From Thuidium tamariscinum (Eukaryota > Streptophyta > Bryopsida > Hypnales > Thuidiaceae), in assembly GCA_947034885.2 (NCBI GenBank), contig OX344751.2, positions 46,219,082 through 46,283,081 of the forward strand: a stretch of DNA of 64,000 nt, read 5' to 3'. Positions 48,201 to 61,121 of the stretch are shown in pieces; position 1 is the first letter of the stretch; each line of letters starts with the position of its first letter. Made by a program: the position numbers and the translations under genes. The notes beneath the pieces are model-generated. The model worked only from the letters and a program-made list of their open reading frames with translations. It did no database searches and was not told the DNA's origin.

Positions 48201-50845
48201 GCAAATTTAAAATTGATAGTTCTAACCGCCATTACTCCCCTGGAAGATGTTAAAAACACTCTGAAATGTAAATCTCTTGCTCTTAATAAGGAATTGCTAG
48301 CTGAGTCTAAACCTAAACAAGTAATTTAATAAAAACCATAGCTCAGGCTTGATCAAATTATACGGAAAAATGATTGGGCGATAAGACAACAGCAACGATG
48401 ACAATCAGAGGAGATTTGGTACCGTTAAGATCGTCCCAAGGCTGCTCAGGTGGTCCCATCGGTGAGAGTCTTCCAAAGTCGACTACAGAGGTTACCCCAT
48501 TCCTTAATGCCAGTTCACTCGCCCTCATATATGCAGCCCTCCTCTGTTCTACAGATGGTTGCGGAATACACTTTTGCACGTACGTCAATGCCGAATCGAT
48601 CAACAGTCCCGTTGGATCTACAGGCAACAAAACATTACCGAGGAGGTGCGCCAAGTCGAACAGGACAGCCGTATGAGAATCCTAAAGACTCAGAGAAAAG
48701 GTTTCAAAATTTGGTGAATTTCGTGTAATCTGGACAACACACGTCTGATTCAATTCGAGACCATACCTCCAGTATGACCCTTCACAATGATGCCTCCTGG
48801 AGGTTCTGGTGTGTCGCGATGAATGCCTGCTAACGCCAACCCAGCCGAATTGACAACACACGTATGCCCGTCTAGTCGACATGCAACGACCTGCAATACC
48901 AGATGTTCAGCATCTCGACATTTAATGGGCTACCCTGTGCTCGTCAGTATGCAGAGATTATTACTAGTGATGCCCTGAGCAAAACTCTGAAACTTAGGTC
49001 CGAAGCGATACATCCTTACAATAGTCACGGAGAGTATGTGACTTCAAAGTAAATAAGATTCTGTCCAATTAATAAGCATCCAAACAGCAGCTGACAGCAG
49101 GACTTCCAAATCCAGCAAGGGATAAGTAACGCTCTAAGTAATGCATTACATTAGAAAGTACCTACAATCAATCTAGAAGCAGAATGCAGAATCTACCCTA
49201 AGCCACCCACCCACATCATGGTGAATTGGTATAAAACTCACAGGGTGATTAGGAGCATCAATCCAAGCAGCTTCGGGCATCTCACCGCCCCAATTTTCAT
49301 GATTCCAATTAACTCCGATTATCCATTTTCCTTTCTTCACCCCTGTCAGAAAACCGTAGCGTCAATGCAGTGAGCCCGGATCCGCCAATGTTTTATCCAA
49401 TCCATTCATTTGGTCAGAGCACTATAAAGAGTGTTCTCTACCATTACCAACTTGAAATCTGGTAGCTCAATTGGGCTTGCGCTGCTCTGAAGCTGCCACT
49501 AGCACCAAATTACATACAAGGTTAACTTGCCACTACATGTTATCATGTCTAAGATTGAGACAAACGAAACGCACAACGAAGTGATCACCTTGAGCAGCAA
49601 GCTTGAGTCTATTTGTAAATTCAGCACGGCTGTGAGCAGTTCCAAGCTGAACATAAGTCATCTATTCTTTGCAAACCCCCCACAAAATAGGCTCTACACT
49701 ATGTTAGAACTCAACTTCATGTGCCAGAGCTTCCAGTGTCTCCTAATAGTTGCAGATATACTATGTGAACTTCATAAGGACGAGCTTAAAGAAAACTGAA
49801 TGCGTTTAAGTCTAACATGAATTTTGAGATTGCATTATTTAGTCTAATGAGAGAGACGCAACAATTAGCATCTAGGAGGAAACAGCGGCCAAGAAACAGA
49901 CCGAAACAGAAATCTAGAGTGGAGAGTGAAGCGTAATCAGACCGAAAAAAGGGAACCATCCCAGTTTGCAATCCTCAAGAATCATATCCTTCATACCATA
50001 CCATCATGCGCGTTTATGAAGTTGAAACCAAAGAATCATCAAACCGCACCTCCAAATAATGTAGGCCGTACCTGGAGGCCTCCACTGATAAAGTGGACAT
50101 GGGAATCAATGAGCCCGGGGGTGACAAACTTGCCCTCCAGGTCCACAACCTTTGTATGAAGACCAATGGCCGCCACCAGTTCTGTCTGGAAGAAGAACCA
50201 CTCACAAGTACTCCTCTTAATATACACTATGCTACCAGGTTACAAACTCTGCGCACGTAACACCACAACACATGCTTGCATGCTTACGGAGATGAGGCCC
50301 AATGCCATAACACAAATCTCTGCCACGGCATGCACCTGCATCTCGGAAGAATTGCCAAGGCTCAAGATTCGACCCTTGGCAACGGCCATCGACTGCGCCC
50401 ACGGTTGCCTCGTATCCCCCGTCCAGATGGTCGCATTCACAAACAGAAAATCGGCGGTCTCCACGGCCGCTCCGCTCCCCCGTCTCAGAAATAATCTGGC
50501 GAGCTCTCGGTACGTCTCTGATCGCAGGGCCGCCATGCGCCCATGTCAGTGCAAACCCCACCATTACCATCAGAGCCACATCATTCATTCTCAAGCAGTC
50601 CACGAGTAGAGTCATCCATCCAGACTTGCGATGCACCACTTCTTCGAATCAGTCACAATCCTTTCCCACTGTCAGCAACTCTAGACGAAAGTCAGCGAAA
50701 CTCTACCCTAGAAAGAAGAACACTGACCCGTGGGAACCCTAATTGGGGAGACAAGGGCAGGTTGAACTCCTCGGCACTAACCTGGAACGAATAAGCACGA
50801 CGGCAGGAAAACGATGAGCACGCCTACGGTGACCATGAGCTTCAT
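45228..50845 (-). CDS. LAF3/YtcJ-type amidohydrolase, 580 aa
   Basis: Member of the metal-dependent amidohydrolase family that includes Arabidopsis LONG AFTER FAR-RED 3, a positive factor in phytochrome A signalling; the substrate is not known. I read 15 GT-AG exons from high to low coordinate: 50845-50782, 50517-50336, 50185-50072, 49661-49589, 49342-49242, 48890-48767, 48617-48423, 48102-48017, 47843-47736, 47067-46972, 46840-46742, 46473-46399, 46129-45998, 45739-45624, 45405-45228. They total 1743 nt in one frame, close to LAF3's length. Residues 4-20 form a hydrophobic N-terminal anchor. Metal-site motifs are HVH (111-113), VHAIGD (H385), EHAQH (417-420) and GSDW (D481). GGVKAYADGSLGSGTALF and LRVGG also fit. 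GSDWIVAPLEPL has Ile where relatives usually have Pro. The junction of exons 1 and 2 is the least certain; an alternative start at 50536 would lack the anchor. Confidence 0.93.
47193..47450. mobile_element. Repeat copy in intron 9 of the amidohydrolase gene
   Basis: Collinear with 55449-55715: a T-rich start after CAGGG/GTGGG, ATTGCACCA, AATAATAGATGAAA..CC, GGATGAAAA, GTGGATGAATGTTG..ATTTGG and CCACT..GCACTTCAAAA. The CAGGGTTTTTT beginning resembles a hAT end, but no matching right end or target duplication is clear. Confidence 0.5.
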
Positions 50846-51640
50846 TTGGCAACACAGTCGGCGCTGTTTCTGCCCCATCGGAATGAGCCACCTTTAGCCC
50901 GCTACGGCAGTCGGCAGCAGCTCCGCCCTGGCCCGCCTGGATCTGTCTGGACCAGCGGGGCTCGCTCAGAGAATGAAGAAGGCCAGGGACCCAGACCTGA
51001 GGGCAGGAAGGGATGGATTCCAGAGGCGCTGGGCTGGACTGGCCCTCGGTCTCAGTCCTCTCCGCCCTGCAGCTAAGTTCGCCCCGCAGGCCCGCCCCAC
51101 AAACAGCTTCACTTCACTTCTTAGTCTTCGTGAACTTCGTTCCAAACTGGTCTGACATTCGGAATGATCAGCCTCTCACTCCTGCCAATCTCAAAGTGAA
51201 GGCATGATCATTGATCGTCACTCCCCTGCCTGCCTCACTAGCACTCCCTCGATCACACCGGACGACGGAATTGAAGAACCCGCCGCGACCAATCTCCACT
51301 TCGCCCATCCATAACCTTCAGTTATGGACCCCCAGTGGACAGACCACCTCCCGTCCTGTTCTCCAAAATCGGCAAGGTTCACTGCCGTGACTCAAAAACT
51401 GCCACAAGGCCACTTGCGGCGAGTGGGTTTGTGTTTTCAATGAAGTTCCTTTTCATTTGTGCCCAAAAAACCCCCCCAAAAATTGCCACAAGTGTTCAAA
51501 GCAAAGCAATCATGGGAGAACTTATGTAACATAAGTTACTGTACAGTTAGGCTCGGAACTGGAAGAAGAACATTGAACTTCATTCGTCTCACGTGCCGTG
51601 TCAAGAGAGAAAACCAAAAAAGGAACTTTCAAAAGGAGGC
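50846..51640 (-). promoter_or_regulatory. Upstream region of the amidohydrolase gene
   Basis: GC-rich sequence directly 5' of the start codon at 50845, falling back to AT-rich by about 51470. Short frames open here in several phases reflect the GC content and are not supported as genes. Promoter and leader by position only. Confidence 0.45.
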
Positions 51641-51649
51641 ACGAAGTTA

Positions 51650-52054
51650 GAGCAGCCCCACAGGGACACGGCCAAGCGCAGAACGTTAAATCATACCATC
51701 GAAGGTGGGCCCAGCGGGGTAAATCTCATTTTACTAGGAGTTGACAAGGGTTTGGGGTTTATATTTGTGTTGGGTTTGGGGGTATGTTTAGTGGTCTCTA
51801 TGCTAATTTGGGGTCTCTGATTCTGAATCTGAATTCTGAATTTGAAAAAAATAAAAAATAAAAAAAATAAAAAATTTCAGCGTTTTTCTGTGGGTAAATC
51901 CAGCCTGTGGGGCCCACCTTTGATGGTATGATTTAACGTTGTGCCAGCAAGCAACACTGTAAGTTTTGTGGGCCATTGATCCTCTTTGTCAAAAGAAGAT
52001 CAATGGCCCACAACACTTACAATGTTGTTTGGTTGTGTGCCTATAAGGTTGCTC
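51650..52054. mobile_element. Harbinger-like MITE with TTA target duplication
   Basis: The ends GAGCAGCCCCACAGGGACAC and the inverse of GAGCAACCTTATAGGCACAC pair at most of 20 positions. TTA flanks both sides (51647-51649 and 52055-52057), the target used by PIF/Harbinger elements. A second, inner inverted repeat (CGTTAAATCATACCATC) brackets 51680-51942, so it may be a composite. Near the right end (51955-52035) a hairpin of about 30 bp pairs TGTGGGCCATTGATC with its inverse. Relatives lie at 14065-14345 and 39630-40082. Confidence 0.8.
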
Positions 52055-52057
52055 TTA

Positions 52058-55000
52058 GTAGTTGATACTAGATTATTTAAGCAATTGTGCATCACATGGT
52101 GACTACTTTCAAGGAGTGGAATTTATTCTCACTTAGGAAGATAGGAAATATGGGGTAGAAAAAAATTCAGAATTTCAATCCCAAAATTGAAATTACTTTG
52201 AATTTTGGGAGCTAGAAAGTGCATTTGATCCATAACTAAAGTTTAAAGTCTTTTATTCCATAACTTCTTCTACTCACTATTAATGGACATGTGATATTAC
52301 ATTATTAATCCCAACTTCAAAAAAGATCAATAAAATGCAATTTAAATACAGGTTGAAAATTTATTCTTACCTTGATTGGAAATACTCCATCCTCCTAAAT
52401 TGGCACTTGCATGTGGTTGGCAATTGGTTCTTCAACTGGATTGCGTGATGAAATCTAAGAAGAAATAAGGGAGCTTCAAGGATAGAACAACACAAGAGAC
52501 TAAATCCAATCATTTAAAGTGGACCCTATAGGATAAATCTAGCTCTAGGAAAAAACAAATGAGAATTTAATTTGCCAAGCATGCTAAAATTTGCAATCAA
52601 TAGTCTAAAATTAGAAAAGAGAAATAAAGACCATAGAATTAGCAAGGCAAAAAATAGAAGGCTCCTTTTTTACAACTACCTTGTAGAAGGGTAGATGTAC
52701 CATTAAATGGCTTATAAATGACACTATAGAAGTTCATATACCAATGAGTTTTTAGTACATTTTAGTGAATTTGAAGACTTAATGGATATTCATACATTGG
52801 TATATTCATACATTACATACTCAACATCATACCATCCTTAAGATTTTCTTCTTATGCAGGTTTCGAAAATAACAAATAGAAGAACTCTTTTTGCTTACCC
52901 TTATATGGACTTTGAAAAATAAGGTTGAAATAAGAGCCTTTTTAAGTCCATGAGTACACTTCTACAAGTGACTCTACTTGTAAGGAATTGAATTCTAGGC
53001 CTCTAAGCCCTAAACAAAATATTTTATAAGGTGGTATTTTAATAATATATTCTTGTCCTTCACAAAAAAAATTAAATTAAATTAAATTCCCAATTTGCCA
53101 AAGTCCATATTCCAACTTCAAAAGCCCTTTACTCCTATTATTTAATATGAATTTAAAAAAAAATTAGAGGCAATCTTGAACAAAATAAAGTTCTATATAT
53201 ATAAATGTTTATATTCAATGATGAAGGTTTACTATATCTATTTCATTTTGCAACACAAAGCACTTCTTGAAAATAGCACTGTAATACAAAAGTAAGCCAC
53301 CCAACCATGCATTAACCTAGAATACAAAATTCACCCTATAGAGCCTACTTACAAGAGCAACAAAAATATATTTTCAGATTTTTGCCCCTCCCTTAGTACT
53401 TTGTGAGAAATCTAAAACCTCACTATTTATGATATTTTGGATGGCTAGCCAGCCTAGCCTCAAATGTAGGAAAAAAAAGAGGTTCAAAAATTGCTACAAT
53501 ATGTAGTTTTGATGCTCCAATATGAGATTTAATGTAATCATGCTTCAAAGAATGATATCCATTTGTAGAGTGAGTGAAAATTTGTAAAATATAATGGAGT
53601 GTCACTAATTACAAAACAATTGGAATTGGATTCTGTTGACATTGTTAATAATTCTATTTGAAAAAATATATAAAAATTTGGCCATTGAACCATTTGGATC
53701 TAAAAAAACATCAATTTAAGTACACATATTTTACTTTTGTCCAAAATCTCAATCATACATGAAACATATTTACTATATAGACAATTAAGAGTTGGCAATT
53801 TTTTGTCACTCTCTAAAGGCCCAAAGAGATGCAAAAAATTACAAATGACCCCATTGCACTACTAGTATAGTACTATTGCATTCAAATTTTATTGAATTCA
53901 ATATAGTTTGCAACAACCATTCATCTCCCTTCAATAAAGCCATAGACTTATTGTCCTACATGCAACAATAAAAATTTATGTATTGGTAAAGGAGGTGCTT
54001 CCAAAAGTACCATGAAAGACTCAACTAAGAATAATTAATTGAGTGATTGTCATTTTCCTAGTCCATTTCTTGCATAATTATTATATTATTTATGTTTTAT
54101 ATCAAATTGTAAAAATTTTATATACATATTTATAACAAAAATATAAGAGTGCTTTAGTTAGGTCTTCATGAAATAATCAAGGATGATTGCAAGAAAGACT
54201 AATCAATTTTCAAAGTGTTTTGCCAAACTAGTTTTGGTCCAAGCTATAACTTTTCAATTTTAAACCCATGCCCAAAACAAAAATAAATCTTTAAATGTGT
54301 TGATTGAAATCATAATCCTTTACTTTTTGAAAAATGTATTGAATATTAAAAAATCATTTTACATTTAAAAATCAATTTTTCTAATTTCTACACAAGTTAA
54401 GCATGCTCCGTATGAGGGGCATTAAAAATACATAATTTTGTATCCTTCATATTTGTGCAAATAGGCCAAAAGAAGGGCTTCATAGTACATATACTTTTGG
54501 AACATTGAAAACTGTTTCAAGTGTATTTTTTTGGTGAAATCTCATTACTATCAAGTCCCCACCAATTCATTTAAAAAAATTTATATTTTATATTTTTATA
54601 TGGTTGATTTATTAAAAATCAAATAGTTGGAATATCCTTTTTTGGAACATACATAAATTATGGGTGCAAATCAATAGATTTTGAGGGACAATTTATTATT
54701 GAATTTCACCCTATGTAGATCAATACCTCCATTATAGGAGGCTTTGAAATGGAACAATCGTTAAGAACCACCCCTATAAAAGGCTCTCAAATAGTACACA
54801 TGCTTTGCAAAATAGATAAGTTTTCTTGTATCCAAAAAATGTCTTTGGAAAGGAAGATAGTCAGTAGTCCATGTGGACAACCATTATGTGTAGTGTATGA
54901 TTTAGTTTTATGTGATTGAATGGCTTGAACAAAAATCTAGGTGACATTCAAAGCAACATAAAAATGTGATTATTTATTAGGTCTTGGCTAAATGAGTGGC

Positions 55001-55440
55001 ATATATTTGTCTTGCTTTTTGTTTTGTTTTGATTTTTAAACAAATGAAACAAAATTTCAGTTGCTAAAGGAACTTGTTTGGTTTTTGACATTCTATTGGT
55101 GCATGCGCAGACTTTGTTGAGCACTCACACCCTCTTCTAAATCCAGTTTTGGACTCTCCTACTCCATTAAAGCTACAACTCAAGTGATTATTACTCCTCC
55201 TTATGTGTACAAATAGCATCCTATGCACCTTTGCCTTCTAAAAATTCTATCTTATTTAGAAATTTACCAAATTTTTTGTCATATATGTGTTTTTCTTTCT
55301 TCCATCTATCCAATTTTTTTTGAAACATTTGGTTATACAACCTAAACTTCATATCAATCTTTCTTCTCAGATGGTCGATTTCTAAACCATTTACCTTAAT
55401 GCAGTTATGCGGCAATGTGGGGAGGGCAAAGAAGTTCTAT
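52058..55440. other. AT-rich repeat region without genes
   Basis: Contains 52150-52480 (inverted relative of the 34915-36070 arms), an AAATT microsatellite near 53064-53087, and 54175-54560 (relative of 3300-3740). No supportable gene. Confidence 0.55.
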
Positions 55441-55448
55441 TGTTTCTA

Positions 55449-55715
55449 GTGGGATTTTTTTTGGCAAAAAATTGCACCAAATTTTTTAGCCTAGCACCAA
55501 GCCTATAGAAAATAAGCAATAAAATTTTGGATGAAGTCACCAATAAACTTCAAATTTTTAAAAAATAATAGATAAAACCACCATATAATGGATGAAAATA
55601 GAATGATAGATATGTATTATGTGCTAACTTGATCTTTTCTATCTAATATATGGATAAATATTGAGATTTGGGGCTCTACAATAAAATCAAAGTATTGCCA
55701 TTTTGTCACTTCAAA
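55449..55715. repeat. Repeat copy related to 47193-47450
   Basis: Shares ATTGCACCA, AAAATAATAGATAAAACCACC, ATGGATGAAAATA, ATGGATAAATATTGAGATTTGG and TCACTTCAAAAGAGC in the same order as the intron copy. It lies just before the broken coding tract at 55920-57543, so it could be that element's upstream part. Confidence 0.5.
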
Positions 55716-55919
55716 AGAGCATCACGACTAGTCGTGTCTAACGGTCTCAACAACAATACTCCATCCTTGCTGTACCTTTTTAATAGCCAACAACTCCACA
55801 CCAACATCCCGTCACGCTACATATTTTGTCATTTGTCACATAAAATATACATTAGCAAAGCAAGGGAGGGCCTTTGTAAAGGGTAGTATTATACTCATGT
55901 TATATCAGTAAACGTAGAC

Positions 55920-57543
55920 TATGTCCTTAATAGATGCCTGCAAGGAAGCAATGGAAGGGGGGCATGCGAAGAAAAGAAAGAAATTCTCTAAGGCAAAGGA
56001 GAAGTAATTGTGTTGTTGTTTTTTGCACATTTCACAGGATCCAAAACATGGGATTGGGTCGAAAAGAGTGAAGATTTCATGAGGTGTATCATAAAGCATT
56101 ACAACACAAACAAGTCAGAGGGTGGAGGCTTCCAGCCAATACAATTGTTGGAGATGGAGTAGTCGGCTATGAAACATGATATAGCAGAGTTTGTGAGCAT
56201 TTATATGAGTGTATACAATTTGAAGGAGTCGGGAATAAGCTTGGAAGACGTTTTACTTCATATTTTGCATCCATAGAAGTTGAAGTGACTAAAAAGAATT
56301 GGTTTCGCTTACATTCATACTTGGAAAATCTTCAAGGATGTTCCATAAGAGGATTTTTGGGCCCTTGGAAGACCGTTTCAAGGCTATTCCTTGAAATTGT
56401 TCCCATTGCTATAGACCAACCCCTTGTTGGTCTAAATTTTTGAATTTTGAAAAAAAAAATTTAAAAATTTAAATCCCAAAAGCATCAAAATGTATAAAAA
56501 AGAAAGAAAATGATTTTTCAAAATGATTAAATTTTTTTTTAATAATTAATTAATTAGTATTTTCTAATGTAACAATCACTCGACCACATCAATATAGCAT
56601 TCTCACCATTTCCATAGCATTCCCAACGTTTGGAAATTCACAATCTTCTAAACTAGCCAGAAATCCTCTTATGCAAATTGGAGGGAAACATGAGAGGAGG
56701 CAAGAAGGCAAACAGAGGTTGGGGTTGTGAAGTGCTCTATTCCAAACTCACAAATTGTGGCTTGTAAAAAAAAAAGGACCCATAGGAGGAGGAGCTAGAA
56801 TTGGCCAATTGTATATTTGTATAAAGAGAAGAATATTGAACACTTAAATGACCAAGTGAAGATTGAGTAGCCAAGGACACACAACAGAAAAAGAAGATGA
56901 AAGAGAGCGCTATAAATCAATAAGGGAAGGCAACTAAAGAGATGGCAGCTACATCAAAGATGAAGTCACAAGTTTTAGCAAATCAATCAATCTACCATTG
57001 CATTATTCTCCATAGCAGAGTCAACTTGGCATCTAGTTGGGGAGTTTGTATTGCTATGGAAACAAGAGGAAATTGCAAAAATACGGAGGAGATTGATGGA
57101 GGCACCACAAATTCTAGCACCTATTGACACCATTAGGTCCCCTCCTTCAAACCCTGAAGGTACATCTTATTTTCCACCCTCCTTACCAAATACTAGAATA
57201 TCAATCTTTAATTTTAGTAGCCACAATACTCAAACAAGTGTTGTAAGCTTGACCAACACTATAGCACAATAGACCACAATAAATCTTGTGAATTTCACTG
57301 AAAGAGCAAAACAGACTACATGAAGACATACTGAAGTTGGACAAACCAAAGCAAGACAAACTACAACAAGGCTTTATTTTAGTGAAAGTCAACATCTTGA
57401 AATTCTACCTTCTAATAGTAAATTTCATACTTATGATGGATACAATGAAGGCTATGGTAGTCCTAACTTCAATCGTACAAGTTCTCAATCCCAATACAAT
57501 AGTTTTGGACTTGATAGTGCAAATATAGTTCATGAAACATAAG
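55920..57543 (+). pseudogene. Broken coding tract, probably from a mobile element
   Basis: Several stretches with protein-like composition lie in order on the + strand: a basic HAKKRKKFSKAKEK near the start, a mixed stretch with KTWDWVEKSEDFMRCIIKHY and DIAEFVSIYMSVYNLKESGI, then (after an inserted MITE) LLWKQEEIAKIRRRLMEAPQ, and a Ser/Asn/Tyr-rich C-terminal part ending SFGLDSANIVHET. The tract has several breaks and no domain I can name; a transposable-element origin is inferred from its setting. It is treated as a fossil. Confidence 0.4.
56344..56673 (-). mobile_element. CATTAGAGGA-family MITE, copy I
   Basis: Both ends read CATAAGAGGATTT inwards (56344 and 56673). The centre TTAATAATTAATTAATTAGT and the arm CAATCACTCGACCACATCAA match copy E in inverse. 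It splits the coding-like tract around it. Confidence 0.8.
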
Positions 57544-59020
57544 ATGATTGCACAAACTTCAATTTGAATGTTTGATTTTTTTTAATAAAATTGTAATTGT
57601 AATGACTTTATATATATTTTCATCTTACACTTCCTACAAAAACTTGTTTTCTCTTATTCCTTACAAAATTATTATATTAAGTGCATTTAGAATTGAGTAT
57701 TTTTTGTGTTCTACCTTCAAAAGGTTTCATTATTGTCATATGCACATGTAATAGGTGATTCTACAATAAGCAATAGGTTCATATAGAATTGGATGTTTAT
57801 TGTGTTGTATTAGATATTATATTTAAAGTGTAGTAGATACTACATATTTTTATTATGAAGGAATTAACAAATTTGATGGTAAAGTGTATCTAGAAAGTGT
57901 AATAATGTTTATTTCTATATTTGAGTTATTCGTAAAGTACCCTAAACCGGGGTTTAAACCCATGAGTTTTGTGAAAAAGCCGATTGATTTTAGAAAGTTG
58001 AAATAAAAGTGGGTATGAAACTTAGTTTTCCATCAAAATGGTGCCTAAAAAAGTTTGATCCCCACTTTTAAAGGCGTGTGACATAAGTATCTTGCAAAAA
58101 AGTTTGATGCTTCAACTATAGTTGCCCTCTCAACTTCAAAAAAAGTCATGCCGAAAGTGGGGGGGACTTTACAATTAACTCAATTGTCTAAATAATAAGT
58201 ACTCTTACTACATGAGTGGAATTGCATTTATAATCATAATCAATATATTGCGATAAAACTAAACATATCGATCACTCATTTAGTTTTGGGTCTTTAGTAC
58301 CATTGTAAGTCTACAATAGGTTCCTTTGGAATTACTTCAAGTCACTTTCAATAATAAATTAACCATTATACTAAACTATCTAAAGTTGTACAATTTATAT
58401 TAGTCCCAAATTAGTCTTCAAATCCTAAAGTCTTACTCTACAAAATTTACATGGACATATATAGTTCTATCCTCATATATGATAAGTCAAAAAAATTGGT
58501 CCCTACAATCTAAAATCATCAAATACAATATCAACCAAACACAAGTATAAGGAGACAATGCATTTGTAATACTCTTGAAGGTACAAGACATACCTAGAGG
58601 AAAAAAATTAGTTGCAAGCCTTTTTCCCATGTATATTGTTCAAGGATTTGGGGACCAACTATTCAAAATGCATACACCATATATTCTTGAATGGTGGGAA
58701 AAATAATAAAAGACTTTATATGTAGGAATATAAGTTTATATAAGATTTTATACAAATATAAAATTTTATTTTTAAGGGTCTCTTTGGGGGATGGAGACGC
58801 TCCCAATGAGGGGAACACTTCTGAGGAACTTTGGAAGAACATGGGAACAAGCATTGGAATAAGTGATCAACCGAGTGGACATTGTGGAGGCGCGAGGACG
58901 ATGCAAGGAGTGCATGATTGTGTAACTAGTTTTGGTGAAGAAATGTGAATGGTCTGGTGTTGGGGGGAATTAATTTGGTTAGGGTGTTAGAGGATTTGGC
59001 AATCAATGCTTGTTTTCTTT
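57544..59020. other. AT-rich spacer
   Basis: No supportable gene. A GC-richer patch at 58780-58945 has an 85-codon frame that looks accidental; its start GGGTCTCTTTGGGGGATGGA and following GAGGGGAACAC have the flavour of a transposon end, but no partner end was found. Confidence 0.4.
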
Positions 59021-59465
59021 AGCTATGGAGCTTGTCTAGAGAGGATCAAGTGCGTTTCTATGAGGACGGTCTTTATGAGATAATCCGCAACTCGCTTGCC
59101 GATGTCAACCAATCCCAACTGAAGTTTGTATTTGTAAATGCTGTATTTGTGGTTCCAACTTTGATTTCTATCTTTGCTCAAGCTGTATGTCTCTCGACGC
59201 TGCAAATGAGTTACTTAGCTTAGGTTTTGGAGACGTTTTCCTTAGCTATGGAGCTTGTCTAAGAGGATCAAGTGCATTCCTATGAGGACGGTCTTTATGA
59301 GATAATCTGCAATTTGGTTGCTAATGTCGACTAACTCCAACTAAAGTTTGTGTTTGTAAGATCTGTATTTGTGGTTCTAACTTTGACTTCTATGTTTGAT
59401 CAAGCTGGATGTCTCTAGATGACTAGATGCTACAAATGAGTTACTTAGCTTAGGTTTTGGAGATT
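59021..59465. repeat. Tandem duplication of ~223 bp upstream of the ARF pseudogene
   Basis: Unit 1 (59021-59243) and unit 2 (59244-59465) both start AGCTATGGAGCTTGTCTA and share TATGAGGACGGTCTTTATGA and AAATGAGTTACTTAGCTTAG. Unit 1 keeps an open 60-codon frame (YEDGLYEIIRNSLADVNQSQ in part); unit 2 has lost it. I do not recognise the peptide. Confidence 0.8.
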
Positions 59466-59856
59466 CGTAGGGTGTACCCTGTGAAATCGTGGTCATCTTT
59501 TGGCAGTCATTTTTAGAGTGTATTTGTGTTGTTCAGGAGTATTTGTGATAGGTTATTTCCAAATTTGTGCATTTAGTTGGATCTGTTTATTTATGTTAGT
59601 TGTGTATACTTCTCGTGAATGTCTTAGACGTAAAAAGTAATGGTTTTGTGAATAATTAGATAATGGCATGGTGCTATGCAAGGAAAGAATATATCACACG
59701 AGTTTTTTTTCAAAGCCTGTACGCTGTGCAATGATGGATATATTGTATAAGTGAAGGATTAGGGTGTAACTTTTAGGACTTACATAGACTTTGATTGCTT
59801 AATTATATTTTCTTTTTTGTCACTGAATTTATGATAGGATGAGCCGACACTCTTGA

Positions 59857-59970
<114 letters not shown>

Positions 59971-60489
59971 TAAGATAAGGTAAATATTCTTCTTCTATGA
60001 AATTTTACTCTAGTGGTTGATTTCATTATATTCGTTGTAGAACACTAATGGGTCAATGCTAGAATTAGTACTGGGCTAATAATTTGTTCATCCTTGTCAT
60101 GTATCCTGCATTTTCGGGTGTATTCAGATTCAGCTACTATTATAGAGGCATTACTTCCAGAATACCCAGGGTCTCATCTTTATGGTCGATAGTAATGATA
60201 GAGATCTTATTGTGGAGGCCAGGGAAGAGCTGAATTGGATGCTCAATGAAGTATTTATTTAATTTCTCTAACGTGTATCATGATTCTAATTGTGTCTTGA
60301 TAACATTCAAATGATTGTCTTGACGAAGTGGAAGATTCATTTTTTGTTGTATTGCTTGACAATTGGAGATCAAATTTCTCACAGTAATCTCTTCAGATTG
60401 GGATTGCTATAGTTTTTAACTTAATTTTTGCTTGCTTGCTTTGTTCTAGGAATTGTCATTGTGTCTTGTTGATGTAGTATTAGGATCTC

Positions 60490-60509
60490 GGGGGGGGGGG
60501 GGGGGGGGG
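60490..60509. repeat. G20 homopolymer
   Basis: Twenty consecutive G in the left terminus of the 2.5-kb element; the right terminus has ten C at 62985-62994. Homopolymer length is prone to sequencing error. Confidence 0.8.
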
Positions 60510-61121
60510 TAGTGCCTTAAAAAAATAAGGATATAGGTGCGACCAACTACTATTTTAAAGGGGGGTATTATTATTATTATTATTTTTCACATGCTATTAT
60601 TATGTAATTTTCTAATTTGGGATAATAGAAAAGGGGCTTGTATTACTTTTAATTCCAACTTTCTATGAATAAACTATATGGTATTTTAGATTAAAAACAA
60701 TATTCTACTATATTATTCAGCCTACATGAAATCACAAAAACACATATATGAAAGTGAATGTAGTTCATGATGCTTTCAAGTTACAGTAGAAATTGGCAAA
60801 AGAAAGCTTTTTTTGTAAATGGAGTTACAATGATATTACTAATTTGAAAATTTACAAATGCGTATCCAATTGTAGAAAATGTGAAGTCATTACAATTTGG
60901 AAGCTCATTGTCATACAATATGGCATTAGGAAACACAACAAACATCAAACAGTTTTAAAGCCGAAATATGGAGTAAAAAATATAATGTCATTGTGTTTAA
61001 GAACACAAAGGGTGCACCCAAAATGTGCATACATTCTAAGAAAAACTGAAAGTTTGCACCTTCACCCTAACATTTTGTACCATAACCGCCATTCAAAATT
61101 GCCTTCAAATGTAAGCCTGCA

